Positions 13,539 to 22,330 of a DNA stretch of 27,090 bases are shown piece by piece. The position numbers and the translations under genes were made by a program. Within the stretch, counting starts at the first letter, position 1, and the number at the start of each line of letters is the position of its first letter. The stretch lies in IMG/VR virus record IMGVR_UViG_3300042314_000744, positions 1 to 27,090 of that record. One strand, 5' to 3'. The notes beneath the pieces were generated by a model. It was not told the DNA's origin. It did no database searches and saw only the letters and a program-made list of their open reading frames with translations. Source of the stretch: a virus.

Positions 13539-13999
13539 TGACTACTTACTTAGACGTAATACCATTAGAAACTGCTAAACTCTATTTAAAAGTAGATGCA
13601 GGACAAACCGAAACCGATGCGGAAATTACGCAAATGATAGGTAGTGCTTTATCTTATATCGAAAAGAAAACAAACCATATTTTCAAAACTAGGGATAAAG
13701 TATATTACAAAGATTGCGCTTTAGTGCAACAAGTGAGAGTTTATGATTACCCTATTGATAATAGCGTTACTAATTTAGATATTATTTACCGACAAAATTA
13801 CGCTATTGTACCGACTATTGATGACGTGGCGACTTTAACAATAGGTTATTCCGATGTAGATGATATACCGACAGAGTTAATCGATTGCGCTTTAGGAATT
13901 ATTAATTTTTGGTTTTATAATTCAGAAACAAAAGGAGCGGACAATTCAATTCCTGATTTTATTAATGCAACATTGGATCAAAACAGACGTTTTATATGA
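13538..13999 (+). CDS. Head-tail connector protein (gp6-like)
   Basis: The 153-aa product matches the HK97 gp6-like connector family, which forms the ring below the portal. It starts with the typical IPLETAKLYLKVDAG followed by EITQMIGSALSYIEKKTNHI, then a beta-rich middle and the closing LTIGYSDVDDIPTELIDCAL with a helix to the end. It overlaps the genes on both sides (TAATG at its start, ATGA at its end), as expected for this module. Confidence 0.85.
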   Translation: MTTYLDVIPLETAKLYLKVDAGQTETDAEITQMIGSALSYIEKKTNHIFKTRDKVYYKDCALVQQVRVYDYPIDNSVTNLDIIYRQNYAIVPTIDDVATLTIGYSDVDDIPTELIDCALGIINFWFYNSETKGADNSIPDFINATLDQNRRFI

Positions 14000-14322
14000 A
14001 CCGAGCAAGAAAATACGATAGATTAATACAACTTTGGAAAACTACTGAGGTATCAGATGGGTATGGTGGTTATACTGTAACCGATGCTTTGCAATCTACT
14101 TTTTGGGCAAATGTAAGGACACCAAGCTCACGAAATCAAGCCGATAACGGAAGCGTTCAAAATATTAATCAAATTGTATTTACTATCAGAAATCGTTACG
14201 ATATTGATATAAATATAAAGGATAATTTTATTTTATATCAAAGTAAAAAATATCAAATAAACAATATTGTAAATCAGGATTTGAATAATATTGAAGTCGA
14301 AATAGTTTGCAATGGAAATTAA
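13996..14322 (+). CDS. Head closure / head-tail joining protein
   Basis: The 108-aa protein fits the phage head-tail joining family (SPP1 gp16-like): KYDRLIQLWKTTEVSDGYGG near the N-terminus, TFWANVRTPSSRN in the middle, then a beta pattern ending IVNQDLNNIEVEIVC. It seals the connector and links it to the tail. The order connector, joining protein, gp10-like, tail terminator is the common siphovirus order. Confidence 0.8.
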   Translation: MNRARKYDRLIQLWKTTEVSDGYGGYTVTDALQSTFWANVRTPSSRNQADNGSVQNINQIVFTIRNRYDIDINIKDNFILYQSKKYQINNIVNQDLNNIEVEIVCNGN

Positions 14323-14833
14323 AGGAATAGAGCAGGTCGTGGCACAACTTCGCAAATATGGCAAAGAAGTTGAAACCGATATTGGAGCTATTACGCAAAG
14401 GGTTGCAAGTGAAATCGCTTTAGATGCTAAAAACATAGCTCCGACAAATTTTGGTTCTTTAGGTCAGTCAATAGTGGCAGTTGAACAAAATAAAACCGTT
14501 TGGGATATTTCAGCAGGGGGTATAAAAGCACCTTATGCCGCTTTTGTTGAATTTGGAACTGGAACACTTGTAAAAGTACCGAGTGAATGGACTGAAATTG
14601 CAGCACAATTCAAAGGTAAAAAGATAGGTTTAGAAGGTGGATTTTTGAAGAATATAAAAGAGTGGTGTAAATATAAAGGAATCCCAGAAGAATACGCTTT
14701 TGCAATTATGCTGAAACTTTTGAGAGTTGGACAAAGACCTCAGCCGTATATGTACCCTAGCTATGTAAAAGGTCGAAAAAGTTACCTATCAAAACTAAAA
14801 TTATTACTAAAAAAATATGGCAGCACTAAATAG
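14312..14833 (+). CDS. HK97 gp10-like tail completion protein
   Basis: The 173-aa protein has the HK97 gp10 pattern: GIEQVVAQLRKYGKEVETD at the N-terminus, ALDAKNIAPTNFGSLGQSI, then APYAAFVEFGTGT and the late QRPQPYMYPSYVKGR motif before a basic C-terminal helix. It sits at the head-tail interface. The gene overlaps the preceding one by 11 nt and the next by 17 nt. Confidence 0.85.
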   Translation: MEIKGIEQVVAQLRKYGKEVETDIGAITQRVASEIALDAKNIAPTNFGSLGQSIVAVEQNKTVWDISAGGIKAPYAAFVEFGTGTLVKVPSEWTEIAAQFKGKKIGLEGGFLKNIKEWCKYKGIPEEYAFAIMLKLLRVGQRPQPYMYPSYVKGRKSYLSKLKLLLKKYGSTK

Positions 14834-15233
14834 CACAAACCCAAATAAACATATTAGAAAAGCTGTTTACAATTTAGTAAACGCAACATACCCTTGTTTT
14901 GATATGCAAGTTACAGGAAATAAAAACCCCGATACATACGTTTTAATGACAAGCCAAAGCAAAACAGTTGACAAGGCTAATAAATGTAATTATCGATGGG
15001 AATGCAGCCTATTATTGGATATAATCACTATTTACAAAGGTAGCGGTAATACAGGGTCAAGGGTTAAGGGTGACGATGCAGAAAGTGCTATTTATGAACT
15101 GATAAAAAACATAAATATAACAGGGTATACGGTTGTAAATCGTACATTTTCTTTTCCTGATTCTTTGTCGTTAAAAACACCAACTGAGAACATTTTTAGA
15201 AATTTCATTAGAATTGAATTATTATTAAATTAA
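14817..15233 (+). CDS. Probable tail terminator protein
   Basis: The 138-aa protein is assigned mainly by position: after the gp10-like gene and directly before the tail tube, where siphoviruses carry the tail terminator. Its pattern (N-terminal helix KHIRKAVYNLVNAT, then strands, a helix in SAIYELIKNI and a final strand FRNFIRIELLLN) agrees with a gpU/DUF3168-like fold. No single diagnostic motif was found, so the family name is tentative. Confidence 0.6.
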   Translation: MAALNSTNPNKHIRKAVYNLVNATYPCFDMQVTGNKNPDTYVLMTSQSKTVDKANKCNYRWECSLLLDIITIYKGSGNTGSRVKGDDAESAIYELIKNINITGYTVVNRTFSFPDSLSLKTPTENIFRNFIRIELLLN

Positions 15234-15245
15234 TTTGTATCTTTG
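15214..15245 (+). promoter_or_regulatory. Promoter before the tail tube gene
   Basis: TTG at 15214-15216 and TATCTTTG at 15238-15245 are 21 nt apart. The start point would be about 25 nt before the ATG at 15277, leaving an A-rich leader. An extra promoter suits the high copy number of tail tube protein. Confidence 0.6.
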
Positions 15246-15276
15246 ATAAAAATAAAAACTTAAAAACTAAAATATT

Positions 15277-15717
15277 ATGGCATTAAAAGGAGAAAACGGC
15301 ATACTTTATATTTATGCTACAACTTGGAAACCCGTTGCTTGTTTGACTTCAAACGGGTTAAATTCTGCGGTTTCAGTTATCGAAAGTCAAACTAAATGCT
15401 TTCCAGGTGTTGTGAAAAAACAAGCTGGATCATTTTCTTATACTATCGATGCAGAGGGTGAGTATATCGACACAACAACAGCAGGAGGCGACACAGCTAA
15501 AAAGTCACACGATGCTTTGTTTTTGTTGCAACAAGCTAAAACATTAGTAGAATGGAAATTAGATACTGATGTTACTGATAACGATTCAGTTAAGTATTTC
15601 GGTTTTGGTTTAATTACTGATTTAGCATTAACACAAGGTTCAGGTGATGAAATCTCAACGTTTAGCCTTACTTTAGACGGTGACGGTGCAATAGTACTAA
15701 CTGATCCACACGCATAA
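15277..15717 (+). CDS. Major tail tube protein (TP901-1-like)
   Basis: The 146-aa beta-rich protein resembles TP901-1-family major tail proteins, which stack as rings to form the tail tube. Characteristic parts are ILYIYATTWKPVACLTSNGL, VVKKQAGSFSYTIDAEGEYI, HDALFLLQQAKTLVEWKLDT and GLITDLALTQGSGDEISTFS near the C-terminus. It has its own promoter and its stop overlaps the next gene (ATAATGA). A second protein of the same type is encoded at 19992. Confidence 0.8.
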   Translation: MALKGENGILYIYATTWKPVACLTSNGLNSAVSVIESQTKCFPGVVKKQAGSFSYTIDAEGEYIDTTTAGGDTAKKSHDALFLLQQAKTLVEWKLDTDVTDNDSVKYFGFGLITDLALTQGSGDEISTFSLTLDGDGAIVLTDPHA

Positions 15718-16070
15718 TGAATAAAATCACTTTAAATTTAGGAGGTAAAGATAGAGAGTTTCATTTTGGTATAGGCTTCATTGGTTTATTTTTGGAACAG
15801 TCAGGAATACAAATGTCCGAAATTGACACCAAGATAAAAGAAAACCCTTTTAAATTAATTCCTGAAATGATGTACTATTCTACATTATTTGCAGATAAAA
15901 GAACAGGAAAAGAGGTTGATTATGATGCTTATGATATGGCAGAATGGATAGATGAAGCGGATGGAATAAATGGTAAAGAAGTAATTGAATTTACAACCGC
16001 TTTTTTTCAATCGCTTGTTAAAGACGTTCCAACACAACCAGAAGTTAAAAAAAAAGTGACGAAAAAATAA
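15717..16070 (+). CDS. Tail assembly chaperone (gpG-like)
   Basis: This 117-aa protein, between tail tube and tape measure, is in the place of lambda gpG-type chaperones. It starts with a short beta segment (ITLNLGGKDREFHFGIGF) and then is helical (IGLFLEQSGI, PFKLIPEMMYYS), ending in a Lys-rich tail. Nine A residues at 16047-16055 near the end provide a slippery site (A AAA AAA) for a -1 shift into the open frame of the next ORF. The -1 frame has no stop between the A run and 16402, so a fusion of about 228 aa is predicted. Confidence 0.8.
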   Translation: MNKITLNLGGKDREFHFGIGFIGLFLEQSGIQMSEIDTKIKENPFKLIPEMMYYSTLFADKRTGKEVDYDAYDMAEWIDEADGINGKEVIEFTTAFFQSLVKDVPTQPEVKKKVTKK

Positions 16071-16114
16071 ACTGGAGCGAAGATGTAATATGTTTTGCCA
16101 TTGGTGAACTTAGA

Positions 16115-16402
16115 ATGCCTAATTTGGAAGCCGTTTACGATATGACGTGGGCAGAGTTCCAAATTAGGCTTTTTGCTTATAAAAGAATGGAATTAAACAA
16201 CGCATACAAACTAAGGGAGTTAATGTGGACTTGTTATACAGCCCCACATTTAGACCCTAAAAAGTTAAGCAAAAGAAAAGAACAGTTTATGCCTTTACCT
16301 AGTGACAAAAAGCAAATAAGCGGTGTTTCTGAGGCAATGAAACAAATATTTTTGAACGAATACAAAAAATGGCAAAATGGCACAGGACAAATTAACGGTT
16401 AG
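16115..16402 (+). CDS. Tail assembly chaperone, gpT-like part
   Basis: This frame is open from before the A run at 16047 to 16402 and is most simply the downstream half of a frameshifted chaperone (gpG/gpGT), not an independent gene. Its readable part includes YDMTWAEFQIRLFAYKRMEL, like the tape-measure-binding domain of phage chaperones, and a C-terminal helix EAMKQIFLNEYKKWQNG. An ATG at 16115 exists but has no clear ribosome signal. It overlaps the tape measure gene by 26 nt. Confidence 0.7.
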   Translation: MPNLEAVYDMTWAEFQIRLFAYKRMELNNAYKLRELMWTCYTAPHLDPKKLSKRKEQFMPLPSDKKQISGVSEAMKQIFLNEYKKWQNGTGQING

Positions 16403-18161
16403 CATTGGTGCTGACATATCCGACTTACAAAAAGGAATATCACAAGCCGAAAAGGAAATTCAGGATTTAAAGAAAATCAAATCCGATAATATAAAAATCG
16501 GTGCTGATACTTCACAAATAAACACCGCTATTGACCAAGCAAAAGCAAAACTTGCAACACTGCAAAAGTCAGCAACAGGAGCAGAAAATGCAATGCAAGG
16601 TTTCCAAAAACAAACCGCAAACGGTGGCGTTGCTCTTACTGCATTTTCACGTATAGCACAAGACGCACCTTATGGCATTATAGGTATTGGAAACAACATT
16701 ACTAACACCGCTGAACAATTTGGGTATTTAGCCAAACAAACAGGGTCAGCAGGCGGAGCTGTAAAAGCGATGCTTAGTTCTTTGGCTGGTATTGGTGGTG
16801 TAATGTTAGGGATTTCCTTATTGGTTACAGGATTAACCGTTATGGCTCAAAAAGGAATAACCGTTGGCGATGTTATTGATAAATTGACTGGAAAATACGA
16901 TGCATTCAAAGATTCAATGAATAAATTAGCAATCGACCAAGCTAAAAATTCAGGTCAAGAAATTGCTAATATGAATGCGCTTGTTTCAGTTGCTCAAAAC
17001 GATTTAAAAAGTAAACAAGATAGGTTAACAGCAGTTGAGGAATTACAAAATCAATTTCCGGGTTATTTTGGTAATTTAACCAAAGAACAAATATTAACAG
17101 GGGATTTATCAACTGTTACAAAGGAATTAACTAAGGCAATTATAGCACGTGCAGAAGCATCCGCAATAGCTGATAAAATTGGAGAGTTGGCAGCTAAAAA
17201 ATTAGATGCTCAGATTAAAAAAGAGAAAGCAATATTAAAACTAAAAGAAGCTCAAAAATTTGAAAACTATAATATTTCAAGCGGTGGTACTTTAGGGGCA
17301 AATGCAAACATTAGCAACGAAACAAGATTAGCAAGAGCAACATCAAATGTTAAAGATTTAAACCAAGAAATAGCCGATATTCAAGCAGAACAAAATAAAT
17401 TAGCATCGATGCAAAATTTAAAAACTGCTGAATCAATTAAATTATTAGAAAAAAAGGCAACGGTTACAAAAGCAGTTAAACCAGTTGGAAGTACTCCACA
17501 AGTTACAGGAATACAAAACTTATTAAAACCTGCAGGATTAGTTGATGTAGAAGCACCAAAAATAAAAGGAATAGAAAATATATTCCCAAGCGGTGTTTTT
17601 GTGAAACCAATGTCAGAGGAATTTATGCGAGGCATTGAGTTAATGATGCAATTCAATGAGGATGTAAACGCATTAATTGAAGGGTCGATAATGGGTACAT
17701 TTGACCGTTTAGGAAGCGCAATAGGTGACGCATTAGTAAACGGTGGTAATGTTTTACAAGCTATTGGACAAAGTTTATTACAAAGTTTAGGAGCGTTTTT
17801 ATCAGATTTAGGCGGAATGCTTATTAAATACGGTACTTTAGCAGTATTAAAAGGGAAATTAGATTTAGCAATCCTTACAGGTGGACCAGTATCGATAGCA
17901 GCAGGGATAGCAGCGATTGCGGTTGGTGTTGCATTAAAGGCAGCAGGGGGAGCAATAGGTTCAGCAGCAAGGGGCGGTCAAACTTCTAATAGTGGCGGCT
18001 CATCTTCCAACTATTCAACTTCTAGCGGCGGATTCAGTACTGCAAGTTCAAGCGGTGGTACAGTAGTATTCGAGATAGCAGGACAGAAATTAATAGGGGT
18101 ACTAAGTAATACACTAAATGCAAATAGACGCTTAGGAGGTCAAACAACTTTAGCAATATAA
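16377..18161 (+). CDS. Tape measure protein
   Basis: The 594-aa protein sets tail length and leaves the tail before DNA ejection. It begins LTVSIGADISDLQKGISQAE, a frequent tape measure start, and continues as a long helical rod. Two hydrophobic stretches (around 139-157, ISLLVTGLTVM, and about 505-525, AAGIAAIAVGVALKAAGG) could enter the membrane. The C-terminus is Gly/Ser-rich (540-565) and ends in a folded segment. At about 0.15 nm per residue it predicts a short siphovirus tail near 90 nm, an estimate only. Confidence 0.85.
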   Translation: MAQDKLTVSIGADISDLQKGISQAEKEIQDLKKIKSDNIKIGADTSQINTAIDQAKAKLATLQKSATGAENAMQGFQKQTANGGVALTAFSRIAQDAPYGIIGIGNNITNTAEQFGYLAKQTGSAGGAVKAMLSSLAGIGGVMLGISLLVTGLTVMAQKGITVGDVIDKLTGKYDAFKDSMNKLAIDQAKNSGQEIANMNALVSVAQNDLKSKQDRLTAVEELQNQFPGYFGNLTKEQILTGDLSTVTKELTKAIIARAEASAIADKIGELAAKKLDAQIKKEKAILKLKEAQKFENYNISSGGTLGANANISNETRLARATSNVKDLNQEIADIQAEQNKLASMQNLKTAESIKLLEKKATVTKAVKPVGSTPQVTGIQNLLKPAGLVDVEAPKIKGIENIFPSGVFVKPMSEEFMRGIELMMQFNEDVNALIEGSIMGTFDRLGSAIGDALVNGGNVLQAIGQSLLQSLGAFLSDLGGMLIKYGTLAVLKGKLDLAILTGGPVSIAAGIAAIAVGVALKAAGGAIGSAARGGQTSNSGGSSSNYSTSSGGFSTASSSGGTVVFEIAGQKLIGVLSNTLNANRRLGGQTTLAI

Positions 18162-19960
18162 TGGAAAAATACTATATCATATTTGGTGAATATCGTTTGA
18201 GTATAACTCAAAAAAACTATAGCGGATTTAGTACCGAAATATTCGGAAATATCACATTGACTAAGGGCGAAGTAGATACTATTTTAGAACCGATACGAGG
18301 AACAGGATTAAACCTATCTTTAGAAGCTAATTCCGCATTAACTTTTGATGAGTTTGTACTAGCTGAGGAACAGACTTATTATGTGCAATTGACAAAATCA
18401 GGCAATATCATTTACAACGGATTTATAAAACCCGATGGAATACAACAATCATACGTTAATAACGAATGGATGGTTAACATTGAAGTAATCGACGGATTAG
18501 GGGCAATGAAAGACCTTTCTTTTGTTAAATCCGATGGGTATCACTTTACAGGCAAATTATCATTTTATGAAGTTATAAAAGGGTGTTTAGATCGTACAGG
18601 GATATTAATGCCAATTTATTCTAGTGTTGCTTTGGCGTATGATGGATATGTAGGAACTAATATTCTAAAAGATACTTATGTAAATGCCTCACGTTACTAT
18701 AAAAAAGATGGTGAAACGATAATGGATTGCAACGAGGTTTTAACTTCGATTCTTAATATATTTTCGGCTGTTATTACTCAGGAAAACGGTATTTGGTGGG
18801 TTTATAGACCCACTGATTTAAAACCCAATACAACGTTTATAAACAATACTTTGAATACTGAAATAATAGTTAAAACTAACTATGTTTTGGGTTCTCAAAT
18901 TGACAATTATTATCCGCATCACTGCGACGCTAACCAACAAATCGAAGTCAAAGGCGCAATTAGTGCCTATCGTTTGCGATATGAATATGGCTTTTTGGAT
19001 GGATTCATTCTAAATAAAGACTTAGTACATAGTAGTACTATGGTTTTTGATAATTGGACTGTAAACCCTACGAATGCAGGATTAATAATTAACGACCCTA
19101 ATGACTTAACAGGGGTTAAGATGTATTCAGATTTTAATGCTTTATTAGAAGTAATGACATCACATTCTTTTACAGTAAATGCGGGAGCTTCTTTGAGGGT
19201 TAAAGCTAGTTTATGGGTAAATGCCGGAAGACAGTTTTTTAGATTTAGACTAAAAAGAAGCGACGGAAAATATTGTAATACAGCAGGTGTTTGGACAACA
19301 AACCCAAATGATTATTTTCAAGGCGAATGCGGAAGTGTTAATGGTTTAGCTTCAACTGCTGATTTTAGTTTTATAACAGAATCAATAGATGCAAATTGTA
19401 CTGTTACTTTGACCATTTTAAGACCAGTTTATGCTGCTTTATTTGGGATGGGACAACCAACTGAAATAAATAAAATAGACGTAACCGATGCAAGCCAAAC
19501 AGAAAACGGAATAGTGGGCACTTTCTATACAGTTTCAAGGGTTAACCCTCCAAGTTCAATTACAAAAGAAAATCAAACTGTATTTAATGGGGATAGTACT
19601 TCTTTGTTAATCGGTTCTCTTTACAAAGCCGATAAAACAACACTTACAACTTATTGGAATAGAGCAGGATTTATCGAAAATAAACCGATATTATTAATAA
19701 GTGCTGAGGATGATTTAAGAGTACAAAGAAACGCAATTAAAATATTTAGCGGAGGGATTTTTGGTTTGTTACCTTATTTATCTATAATCAGTATAAATAA
19801 CGTTTTAGGTAAATTTATGTTTACAAATTACAGTTATGACTTGATGACAAATAAAATGAGTGCTAAATTAACTCAGCTTTATCAAGATGAGGTTGGGGAT
19901 ATTGAATTTTTAATTACTCCCGATTACGGAAATACTGTAAAACCAACAATAAAGAATTAA
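18161..19960 (+). CDS. Tail-tip protein (distal tail / tail-associated type)
   Basis: The 599-aa protein follows the tape measure gene with a TAATG overlap, where siphoviruses encode distal-tail and tail-hub proteins. The N-terminal 120 residues are beta-rich (YYIIFGEYRLSITQKNYSGF, then YYVQLTKSGNIIYNGFIKPD), like a baseplate hub of Bacteroidetes phages. The middle (about 330-440) looks like a carbohydrate-binding-module-like beta sandwich (VKASLWVNAGRQFFRFRLKR), and the end is again beta-rich. No peptidase motif was found. The exact role (Dit, Tal or both) is not decided. Confidence 0.65.
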   Translation: MEKYYIIFGEYRLSITQKNYSGFSTEIFGNITLTKGEVDTILEPIRGTGLNLSLEANSALTFDEFVLAEEQTYYVQLTKSGNIIYNGFIKPDGIQQSYVNNEWMVNIEVIDGLGAMKDLSFVKSDGYHFTGKLSFYEVIKGCLDRTGILMPIYSSVALAYDGYVGTNILKDTYVNASRYYKKDGETIMDCNEVLTSILNIFSAVITQENGIWWVYRPTDLKPNTTFINNTLNTEIIVKTNYVLGSQIDNYYPHHCDANQQIEVKGAISAYRLRYEYGFLDGFILNKDLVHSSTMVFDNWTVNPTNAGLIINDPNDLTGVKMYSDFNALLEVMTSHSFTVNAGASLRVKASLWVNAGRQFFRFRLKRSDGKYCNTAGVWTTNPNDYFQGECGSVNGLASTADFSFITESIDANCTVTLTILRPVYAALFGMGQPTEINKIDVTDASQTENGIVGTFYTVSRVNPPSSITKENQTVFNGDSTSLLIGSLYKADKTTLTTYWNRAGFIENKPILLISAEDDLRVQRNAIKIFSGGIFGLLPYLSIISINNVLGKFMFTNYSYDLMTNKMSAKLTQLYQDEVGDIEFLITPDYGNTVKPTIKN

Positions 19961-19979
19961 TATATTCAAAATAATTTTA

Positions 19980-19987
19980 TATCTTTG
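19980..19987 (+). promoter_or_regulatory. Promoter -7 element 4 nt before the second tube-like gene
   Basis: TATCTTTG at 19980-19987 is followed by AAAT and then the ATG at 19992, the same tight arrangement as at 10833-10845, so the mRNA may be leaderless. No clear -33 TTG is seen. Confidence 0.5.
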
Positions 19988-19991
19988 AAAT

Positions 19992-20507
19992 ATGGAATTT
20001 ACAAACGGTGAAGATAGGATATTGTTTTTAAAACTGAATGGGGCGTGGCTTCCAGTTGGATGTTTAACTGGCAACACACTATCTGAAAGTTCTGAAATGT
20101 TACCAACAACGACACGGGACAATGACGGATGGGCAACCTCACGACCTACAATGCAAAACTATTCGATAGGTTTTGAGGGATTGCAAGTAAATTCAACCGT
20201 TGCAATGGGTAATTTTAATCTAGCAAGTTATGACAGATTGAAATTATTGAAACGAAATAAAACGCTTTTAGATTGGAAAATACAAGGCGTAATATTCCCG
20301 ATTGTAGATTATGGAAAATGCTATATTAATGAAATATCGGAAGCGTCAACAGTAGGGGAGTTTTTAAGTTTTTCAGGCTCTTTGGTTGGTTTTGGAATAC
20401 CAAAAGTTACAACTTTAGGAGAAACAATATTAAACAATGGAGACCCTAATATTGTATTAGTTACCGATGTAAACGCAAATTTAGTAATCAAAACAAAAGA
20501 AGTATAA
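19992..20507 (+). CDS. Second tail-tube-like protein
   Basis: The 171-aa protein is a probable paralogue of the tail tube protein at 15277. Both share the order [I-L-(F/Y)-(L/I)] strand, W(L/K)PV(G/A)CLT, an S-(Y/F)-(S/T)-(I/Y) strand with EG, the helix (S/H)-(Y/D)-(D/A)-L-x-L-L-x-x-x-KTL-(L/V)-(D/E)-WK, and a late (E/D)-(F/I)-(L/S)-(S/T)-FS strand. It has its own promoter element. Its place after the tail-tip gene and before the fibres is unusual for a tube protein, so it may be a tail-end or baseplate ring with the same fold. Confidence 0.7.
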   Translation: MEFTNGEDRILFLKLNGAWLPVGCLTGNTLSESSEMLPTTTRDNDGWATSRPTMQNYSIGFEGLQVNSTVAMGNFNLASYDRLKLLKRNKTLLDWKIQGVIFPIVDYGKCYINEISEASTVGEFLSFSGSLVGFGIPKVTTLGETILNNGDPNIVLVTDVNANLVIKTKEV

Positions 20508-20508
20508 A

Positions 20509-21072
20509 ATGGCAATAGTTCCAGCAGATATAACCACAATTAGAGTAGGACAGTTAACCGCTGCTTTACCTACTTTAACCGATAAAATACCTCACGAAAT
20601 AGGAACAGACTTATTTCATTGTACTATTCAGCAATTAATCGATTTACTCAACTTAAACGTTGGAGCGTTTCAATATGAAATTAAGACTTTATATGTAAAT
20701 CAAGAGTATATCGATACTAATTTAGACGCGACTGGCTTAGGAATTAATTTGTTAGAAGGATGGGCAAAAGTAAATGGGAACAATGGAACACCTCCTATGG
20801 CAGGGCTTGTTGAGGTTGCAGAGGGTACAGGTTATGCTATTGGTAGTTTTGGTGGCTCAAAAGAAGTCACTTTAACAACTGACCAAATCCCTGCTCATAC
20901 ACATACAAATAACGGTTCAAATAGTGATAATGGCGATCCAGGTCAATTTGTTTTAACGGCTCCTACAAATGGGGGTTCATCTACGGTTGTTCAATCTTCA
21001 TCAATTGGACAAGGGCAACCGCATAATAATATGCAACCGTATATAGTTGTTTTAAAAATAATGAAATTATGA
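20509..21072 (+). CDS. Tail fibre with collar domain
   Basis: The 187-aa protein has an N-terminal attachment segment (about 8-50, TTIRVGQLTAALPTLTDKIP), a short helix/shaft and a C-terminal tail collar domain: GWAKVNGNNGTPPMAGLVEV, then PAHTHT (128-133) and GQPHNNMQPYIVVLKI at the end. The HxH histidines (130, 132) and H172 resemble the metal-binding tip of short tail fibres. The N-terminal segment is repeated in the next protein. Confidence 0.8.
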   Translation: MAIVPADITTIRVGQLTAALPTLTDKIPHEIGTDLFHCTIQQLIDLLNLNVGAFQYEIKTLYVNQEYIDTNLDATGLGINLLEGWAKVNGNNGTPPMAGLVEVAEGTGYAIGSFGGSKEVTLTTDQIPAHTHTNNGSNSDNGDPGQFVLTAPTNGGSSTVVQSSSIGQGQPHNNMQPYIVVLKIMKL

Positions 21073-22328
21073 TAGATCCAAATGCAATAAGTACGATAAG
21101 AGTTGACCAATTAGCCGCTGCTGATTTTAATTTAACCGATAATATACCACACGAAGTAGGACAAGTTTTGAAACGTGGCACTGTTCAACAATTAGCTGAT
21201 TTAATAGCAGCACAAATAGAAACTTCTGGAGGTGTTGGTTATTTACCTATTTCTGTAACCGATGGGCAACAATTACCAGACGTACCAACAGAAGCGAGTT
21301 TCTTTTTGTGTGGCAAAGGAACGTTTTTGAACATAAACGGTTATCCTAGCATAGTTTGTACTGAGGAATTAAACGCTATAATGAGCGTTACAGACCATTG
21401 GGAAATAGCAGTAGAAATACCTATTGAAGTTAATCCAGAAGCGATAGGAATAGCACAAACTATTAACGAGGGAGTTTTAGATTCAGCACCTTCACAAGAT
21501 GCAGTTTATCAGGCTATACATAGATTTCTTAACGCAGTAGGGTCATTCCACTACGCAGATGAAGCCACACAAACAACACCTATTTCAGTAACTTCGGGTG
21601 TTGAAACATTATTAACAAATGATGCTTTAGGAGAATACACAAGTATCACAAACGCTCCTTATGGAGTGCCTACGGTTTGGGATGCTGTTAATAACGAGTT
21701 TGATTTTAGCAGTTTATCTATTGGGGATTTAGTACATATTAGACCCGATTTGTTGATTGATTTAGTGGGTACTAATACATCGTATGAAATCTATATGAAA
21801 TTAGCTATTGGCACAGCTAGTGAGTGGATTTTAGACTTATCAACTTCTGAAAGAAAATCAACAAGCGAGTTTAAGAAAAACGCATTTATAGGGTTTGATA
21901 TTGAAAATGAAGATACACGTACAGCACCAGCGCAGATTTTTATTAAAACAGATGCAAACGCAACCGTTAAAGTAAACGGATGGTATGTTGAGGTATTGAG
22001 GAAAAACATTAATATAGTTGATATTGTTGCAAATTATATCCCTGATGTTGACGCTTCTTTAAGATTTTACAATGATGGCATTAATAATGTTATAGGTAGC
22101 AATGTCAGTAGTTTTAAGACAAGTGTTATTTGGAATACAGGAGATTCAACAACTTTCATACTTCCATTTATTCCTACTAATTTAATTGGTATATTTATAA
22201 ATGGATTAAAACTGTATAAATCAAGTCAATTTAACTTAATTTTACCAAATCAAATTGAAATATTACAAGATTTAGAAGATGAAGATGTCATTGATTTTAT
22301 TTACGAACATTATAATGAAACCCCTTAA
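21069..22328 (+). CDS. Tail fibre protein with shared attachment module
   Basis: The 419-aa protein begins with a copy of the attachment segment of the preceding collar protein (STIRVDQLAAADFNLTDNIP at about 8-27, then HEVG and VQQLADLIAAQ). Residues about 140-155 contain EGVLDSAPSQDAVYQAIH, a segment common in phage fibres. The rest is beta-rich. It overlaps the collar gene by ATGA. Shared N-termini suggest both fibres bind one site on the tail tip. The receptor is unknown. Confidence 0.65.
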   Translation: MIDPNAISTIRVDQLAAADFNLTDNIPHEVGQVLKRGTVQQLADLIAAQIETSGGVGYLPISVTDGQQLPDVPTEASFFLCGKGTFLNINGYPSIVCTEELNAIMSVTDHWEIAVEIPIEVNPEAIGIAQTINEGVLDSAPSQDAVYQAIHRFLNAVGSFHYADEATQTTPISVTSGVETLLTNDALGEYTSITNAPYGVPTVWDAVNNEFDFSSLSIGDLVHIRPDLLIDLVGTNTSYEIYMKLAIGTASEWILDLSTSERKSTSEFKKNAFIGFDIENEDTRTAPAQIFIKTDANATVKVNGWYVEVLRKNINIVDIVANYIPDVDASLRFYNDGINNVIGSNVSSFKTSVIWNTGDSTTFILPFIPTNLIGIFINGLKLYKSSQFNLILPNQIEILQDLEDEDVIDFIYEHYNETP

Positions 22329-22330
22329 TT

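Noticed and set aside
16047-16055. A-run as a sequencing error that split one chaperone gene
   Set aside because: Two-frame organisation at this exact place is the norm for siphovirus chaperones, so a real frameshift site is simpler.
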